This document shows, piece after piece, positions 59,932-64,000 of a stretch of DNA of 64,000 nucleotides (position 1 is the stretch's first letter; every line of letters begins with the position of its first letter). Below the pieces are notes generated by a model that was not told the origin of the DNA, did no database searches, and saw nothing but the letters and a program-made list of their open reading frames with translations. Source of the DNA: Saprospiraceae bacterium UBA3362 (GTDB lineage Bacteria > Bacteroidota > Bacteroidia > Chitinophagales > Saprospiraceae); assembly GCA_002360455.1 (NCBI GenBank), contig DEQQ01000044.1, positions 36,217-100,216 on the forward strand. Reading direction: 5' to 3'. Both the position numbers and the translations under genes were made by a program.

Positions 59932-62900
59932 TTAGAAGGATATTGAAAGAGTAACAATTGTATTTGAATTGGGACTACTTTCGATTGTGAATTCAGATGA
60001 ATTTAAGCTTTTCGCTCTTTCTTTCATATTGAATATTCCATTCCCTGCTCTGTTTAGTAATTGACCTATGTTAAAACCCGGACCTTCATCCAATATGGTA
60101 AAAATAAAATGCTTCGGTTCTATTGCTTTTATACTTATTATTATTTTTCCCTTTGTATGTTTTAAAGCATTGTGAATAGCTTCTTTGCAAATGAGATAAA
60201 TTTTCTTTCTAACAGCCGCTGATAGTTCAATATCTGGGATGTTTTCCGGAGAAATTATTTCGATGTTTCTATAGATTAATTCTTTGGTTTCATTCACAAA
60301 TCTTTGAATAAAATAGATCAATGACTCCATATTGTCGTTTGAGGTGTTTGTTGTCCAGATGATCTCACGTATATTGAAATTGAGGCGCTGACTTATCGAA
60401 TGGATTTTATCAACATCTTTTTGTTGAGATAAGTCGGAAGATGATCGTAATCCCTGTTTTAAATTGGCCGAAATCAAGTTGAGTGCTGATAGGCTTGAGC
60501 CCAAGTCATCGTGCATGTCTCTGGCAATTCTTTTTCGTTCTTCCTCAATTAATTGTTTTTTTTCAAGTTCTATTCGATATTTTTCCTGTAATCTCCTCTT
60601 CCACAATAAATAAATTGAATAAGCTATAGCCGCAAACGAAAGTACCATTAAAAATCGAAACCAATAAGTATGATACCATGGTGGAGCGATATTTACTTTC
60701 AATTCTATTGGCTCGGAACTAACTTGTCCTTCTGTATTTAAAGCATGAATTGAAAGTATATATTTACCAAAAGGTAAATTCGAATACCTGATATTGCTTG
60801 GATTTGTAGATTTTATCCAGTTTTCATCAAATCCTTTTAACTTATATTCTACTATATAATTTTTTGGAGAAACTAGATCACTCACCATGCAGTCAAGCAT
60901 AAAAGAGCTCTCTGCATATTTCAAATTTAAGGATTGATGTGAAATAGCATAAAGGAATCTAGAATCTTGAGTGTCATTCACTTTAAACGATTTGATCATC
61001 AATTTTTTTAAGGGGTTTTTATCTTCAATGGTAGTTGGATCTATTATCAGAATACCATCAGTAGTTCCAAATGCTAAATTTTGACTATTGATTTGAGCAA
61101 TATTTTCTGCACTAAAGGTTGTAGAAGGAAGCAAATCCAACGAAGAATATTTACCAACAAACTTACTCGAGTCAAATCTATAAATTCCAGCATTTGTAGA
61201 AACCCACAAATTGCTGCTACTATCCAGAAAAATGGATGAAATTGTTGGTCTATCTAGTTCCGAAAAAGGAAAAACAACAGAATCAATTGCCATCTTTTGA
61301 AAGTCATAAAAATATAATTCTTGGCCCGTTGCCATATAGACTTTATTTTTATAATTGGAATTTGCTATAGAAATTATAGAGCCTGAGTGTTTTTTTATTA
61401 TTGCTTTTTCGCTCAATGAATCTTTTGTAATTCTAGCCTGTATGTATCCTCTATTGGTAGATAAAATTAAATCTTGATTAGGCAAAATTCCTAATACTGT
61501 GGGATAGCTTACATTAAAAGATTTAGGCATTTTTATTTTTATCTCCTCTGCTCCAGGAGAACTTAATTTCAATAATTGAATATTATCCAATAATAAATAG
61601 GAATCATTTCCATAGGAAGAAGAAAACAAAGGCTTGATCATTGACTTTGGTCTCCATATATAAGCATCACTAATATTGATAAATCCACTTGGCAATCTAA
61701 TATGCTTTCTCTTCCAAGAATCTTTCTTATTGTCTAGTAAGTTATTGTTATGTGAGCCAATTACAATTTCTAAAGATTTAAAATTTCCAGAATTATCCAT
61801 ATAGTGATAGTTTTCTATTCCATCACTTAAGATTAAGCCTGAGTCCTCCGTTGGGGTAATATAATATTTCTCTTCTAATGGAAATTGAGTAGGAAATCTA
61901 ATGAATTTAAACTTTCTAGTTTCGATATTTGCAATATCCACAAATGCTTTCCCTGCTATTATTAAATTTTTATTCTGCTTATCGACAATCACTCTGTTGA
62001 TTGAATTACTAGTGGGTTCGTAATCTTCACCATTCAAATTTTTAATTGATGAAAGAATCTGTCTATTATGCTTATTTAGTACGACCAATCCGTCGTTAAA
62101 AGTGGATACAATTGCAAATGAATCATGAATAAATACCGATGTTGGAACTGAAACATCATTTTGAGTTGACAATGGTACTCTTGTTACTTCTCCGCTCATC
62201 GAATTCAATACAAACAAGCCCCTTTCAGAGCAGACCCACACATTCTCATCATCGATTATGTTATAGTATATAACACCAACTGATTTTTTATTATATTCTA
62301 TGTCATATTTTTTATCCTTCCATTCATTAGTAGAATTCTTGTAATACAAAACAAATGATTTTTTCTGATCAAAACACCAAATACTATCTATAGTAGTAAA
62401 TTTTCTATTTACAGATATACTTGGAAAATCATCTGAACTACCAATTTTATAATCATGAAATGTGCCAAAGCATGGATCAAAATAGGCAATATGTCCAAAT
62501 TTTCCAATATAGCAATACACCTTATCTTTATCATCTATGTAAAAAGGTACTATGTAGTCCAATAGTAAATCATTTCCTTTAATGGTTGCAAAATAGCTAG
62601 ACCAAGTATTCGTATTCGGATCGTATTTAGCCAGGCTCTCGGTCCCGCACCATATCTGTCCATATCGATCTTCCAATAAGCCAGTTATCCTCCTATTGCA
62701 AAATGAATTTCTTGCAATTTTATAAGCTTTGTGCTCAAGAAATTCTTTTCCATCAAATGAATAAAGCCCATCTGTAGTTGCTAACCAAAGCATATCTCGA
62801 GAATCCACCAAAAGTTGATTGAACAACTTTCTTGGCATAGCTTCACTTGAAGCAATATGTTTAAAAGTAATTTCTTGTTTAAAATCTTGTCCTAATACTC

Positions 62901-62958
62901 CGTAAACTAGAGAAAAAATCAAACAAAAGATCTGACCATAGCTCTTGATTAACTGCAT
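59932..62958 (-). CDS. Two-component regulator propeller sensor kinase (Reg_prop, Y_Y_Y, HisKA_3, HATPase)
   Basis: A 1,008-residue sensor kinase. Signal peptide (to about 23), periplasmic two-component-regulator propeller blades (for example LLVDSRDMLWLATTDGLYSFDG, LEDRYGQIWCGTESL, IFLDSSSNLWVSTNAGIYRFD), a Y_Y_Y domain (about 700-760, with YKLKGFDENWI and SNLPFGKYILSIHA), one membrane segment (about 775-795), HisKA_3 with the phospho-acceptor His816 in RIARDMHDDLGSS, and an HATPase domain (NALKHTKGKIII, DEGPGF, GNGIFNMKERA). Unlike hybrid systems there is no receiver or HTH fused; the regulator at 59302-59931 probably serves it. A glycoside-hydrolase-like gene ends 24 nt upstream. Confidence 0.93.
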   Translation of the reverse strand: MQLIKSYGQIFCLIFSLVYGVLGQDFKQEITFKHIASSEAMPRKLFNQLLVDSRDMLWLATTDGLYSFDGKEFLEHKAYKIARNSFCNRRITGLLEDRYGQIWCGTESLAKYDPNTNTWSSYFATIKGNDLLLDYIVPFYIDDKDKVYCYIGKFGHIAYFDPCFGTFHDYKIGSSDDFPSISVNRKFTTIDSIWCFDQKKSFVLYYKNSTNEWKDKKYDIEYNKKSVGVIYYNIIDDENVWVCSERGLFVLNSMSGEVTRVPLSTQNDVSVPTSVFIHDSFAIVSTFNDGLVVLNKHNRQILSSIKNLNGEDYEPTSNSINRVIVDKQNKNLIIAGKAFVDIANIETRKFKFIRFPTQFPLEEKYYITPTEDSGLILSDGIENYHYMDNSGNFKSLEIVIGSHNNNLLDNKKDSWKRKHIRLPSGFINISDAYIWRPKSMIKPLFSSSYGNDSYLLLDNIQLLKLSSPGAEEIKIKMPKSFNVSYPTVLGILPNQDLILSTNRGYIQARITKDSLSEKAIIKKHSGSIISIANSNYKNKVYMATGQELYFYDFQKMAIDSVVFPFSELDRPTISSIFLDSSSNLWVSTNAGIYRFDSSKFVGKYSSLDLLPSTTFSAENIAQINSQNLAFGTTDGILIIDPTTIEDKNPLKKLMIKSFKVNDTQDSRFLYAISHQSLNLKYAESSFMLDCMVSDLVSPKNYIVEYKLKGFDENWIKSTNPSNIRYSNLPFGKYILSIHALNTEGQVSSEPIELKVNIAPPWYHTYWFRFLMVLSFAAIAYSIYLLWKRRLQEKYRIELEKKQLIEEERKRIARDMHDDLGSSLSALNLISANLKQGLRSSSDLSQQKDVDKIHSISQRLNFNIREIIWTTNTSNDNMESLIYFIQRFVNETKELIYRNIEIISPENIPDIELSAAVRKKIYLICKEAIHNALKHTKGKIIISIKAIEPKHFIFTILDEGPGFNIGQLLNRAGNGIFNMKERAKSLNSSEFTIESSPNSNTIVTLSISF

Positions 62959-62982
62959 TGCAAAGCTGTGTTAATTTAGCTC

Positions 62983-64000
62983 CTAATTCTGATTTGACAT
63001 GTTCTTCACTGCTCTGTATTTTGGTGAGATTGAATCTGGATCTGTAAATCTTTCTTTGAGACCCCAAGAACCATACTTAGTAAATTTACCATGAGAGTTG
63101 TAAAGCATAATGTTTTGAATACCTAGAGTTTTCAATTTCTGTAGATAAATGGTGTAAGCACCATCCATTTTATCATCACGATTTGCTTGGATTTGCAGAT
63201 TAGTGATGAATGGATTATTTGGATTTACTATACTTTGTCCTGCTTCATATAATACCAATTCTATATTTTGATAATCATTATTGTTTCGCATAACATTTTG
63301 ATAACTTTGGATTTGGGCAATATAATTAAAATCAGAATCTGCAGCATTGACGATCAATGGATTATTGCTTAATTGAAGAAAAACAGAATCTAAATTCCAA
63401 TGGATCACTCTACTCAGATTATCTGTGTCGCTTATTTCCCCACCAAAATAAGGAGCTATAGCAATAATATCTGGATTTTTATCATTGCTCTGTTCCTTGT
63501 AGTATCGGAGGTTTGTCCCAAAAAAATTAGCACTATTTACTGCCTGAGCACTAAGTACTTTTTTTAATTTCAATTTTTTTTGAGAAATATTATTTAGGGA
63601 ATCTAATATTTTATGTACCCTGCCGGCTCTATTATATATAATTTCACTATGATAATCATTCGACCAAATCTCATTCCCTGTTTCGCAATATAAAACCAAG
63701 GATGTATCCAAATTTAATGAAATTAGATCATATAAATTTTTCACCAAAGCATCGCTAGCAAATGTAGGAAAACAAATCCAAGGATTAGATTTTACAAGAT
63801 TACAAATTCTTATATAATCCTTCATGTTAATTACATGATCAAAAGATTTAAATAGAGCATTATCTTTTGGATAATCAGTAATTTCAACTATATTGTGATC
63901 ATTGTCCGCATGTCCACGATTACCATCCAATGGCTTCGCCCAATCCATAAATCTTAATGTATGAAATTGACCAACATAGTCCAAGAATTCTTGAGTAAAA
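62983..64000 (-). CDS. Glycoside-hydrolase-like protein, C-terminal part (partial)
   Basis: The frame is open to the right edge of the window, so only the C-terminal 338 residues are seen. They have a TIM-barrel glycosidase-like pattern known from bacterial cellulose-binding proteins: FHTLRFMDWAKPLDGN, NPWICFPTFASDALVKNLYDLI, and VLYCETGNEIWSNDYH, where the NE pair is the likely acid/base, then ELVLYEAGQSI, where a second Glu is the likely nucleophile. The substrate is unknown. It lies 24 nt upstream of the propeller kinase on the same strand, so sensing and degradation of one polysaccharide is a reasonable inference. Confidence 0.68.
   Translation of the reverse strand, partial: FTQEFLDYVGQFHTLRFMDWAKPLDGNRGHADNDHNIVEITDYPKDNALFKSFDHVINMKDYIRICNLVKSNPWICFPTFASDALVKNLYDLISLNLDTSLVLYCETGNEIWSNDYHSEIIYNRAGRVHKILDSLNNISQKKLKLKKVLSAQAVNSANFFGTNLRYYKEQSNDKNPDIIAIAPYFGGEISDTDNLSRVIHWNLDSVFLQLSNNPLIVNAADSDFNYIAQIQSYQNVMRNNNDYQNIELVLYEAGQSIVNPNNPFITNLQIQANRDDKMDGAYTIYLQKLKTLGIQNIMLYNSHGKFTKYGSWGLKERFTDPDSISPKYRAVKNMSNQN

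Noticed and set aside
1..64000. CRISPR array, insertion sequence, integrase or toxin-antitoxin pair
   Set aside because: I looked on both strands and saw no regularly spaced repeats, transposase motifs, flanking inverted repeats or recognisable toxin-antitoxin genes.

Overview
The window reads as chromosomal DNA of a member of the Bacteroidota, most likely the Saprospiria/Chitinophagia side of the phylum (the class is an inference). The evidence is repeated type IX secretion (T9SS) sorting domains and a gliding-motility-type C-terminal domain, the Bacteroidota-typical order bamD-rpoZ-coaBC, a fused SecDF, DUF3127 and DUF3822 proteins, TAnnTTTG-type -7 promoter elements, and no purine-rich ribosome binding sites. 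DNA is AT-rich and densely coding. I found no tRNA, rRNA, CRISPR array, intact insertion sequence or prophage.

Layout. 1-5 kb: end of a housekeeping operon (bamD, rpoZ, start of coaBC, minus strand), then trmN6, an MGMT-like protein, a DUF3127 OB-fold protein, two unrecognised exported proteins and an NTP pyrophosphohydrolase. 5-12 kb: a T9SS-exported metalloprotease with seven PKD domains, a small barrel protein, and a TonB-dependent receptor behind a TPP riboswitch, hence a probable thiamine transporter; a NadR-like kinase lies just upstream. 12-20 kb: a plus-strand run of a conserved unknown, era, der, rfbC, rfbD, a gliding-associated surface protein and ribE. 20-30 kb: a 1,700-residue exported protein with dockerin-like and cohesin-like domains, secDF, rhomboid and rlmH. 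30-36 kb: a GH13-like lipoprotein that has lost its catalytic residues, a SWIM-type protein, a histidine phosphatase, a DUF4296 lipoprotein, an M23 peptidase and folP. 36-51 kb: tamB, mutS2, a scar-like region with a gene remnant and a probably frameshifted barrel gene, tsaD, then DUF3822-rsmD-argS-glnS. 51-64 kb: an accessory block of exported proteins, two small paralogous lipoproteins, two sensor kinases, two LuxR-type response regulators, and a glycoside-hydrolase-like gene cut by the right edge.

How the parts fit. Much of the window is envelope biogenesis and surface display: BamD, TamB, SecDF and rhomboid handle export and assembly, while at least four proteins carry T9SS signals. The last 13 kb looks like one regulated surface module (kinase-regulator pair followed by exported proteins on the same strand), with a palindrome in the divergent control region.

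The most interesting non-coding feature is a three-copy structured element of about 105-116 nt, closed by GCGTG/CACGC and containing hairpins whose arms differ in sequence but keep pairing. Each copy sits 39-54 nt before a start codon in the orientation of that gene (coaBC, tamB, DUF3822-rsmD-argS-glnS). I have a general recollection of similar GGGCGTG-type repeats in other Bacteroidota, so the family itself may be known; its possible role as a leader is inference.
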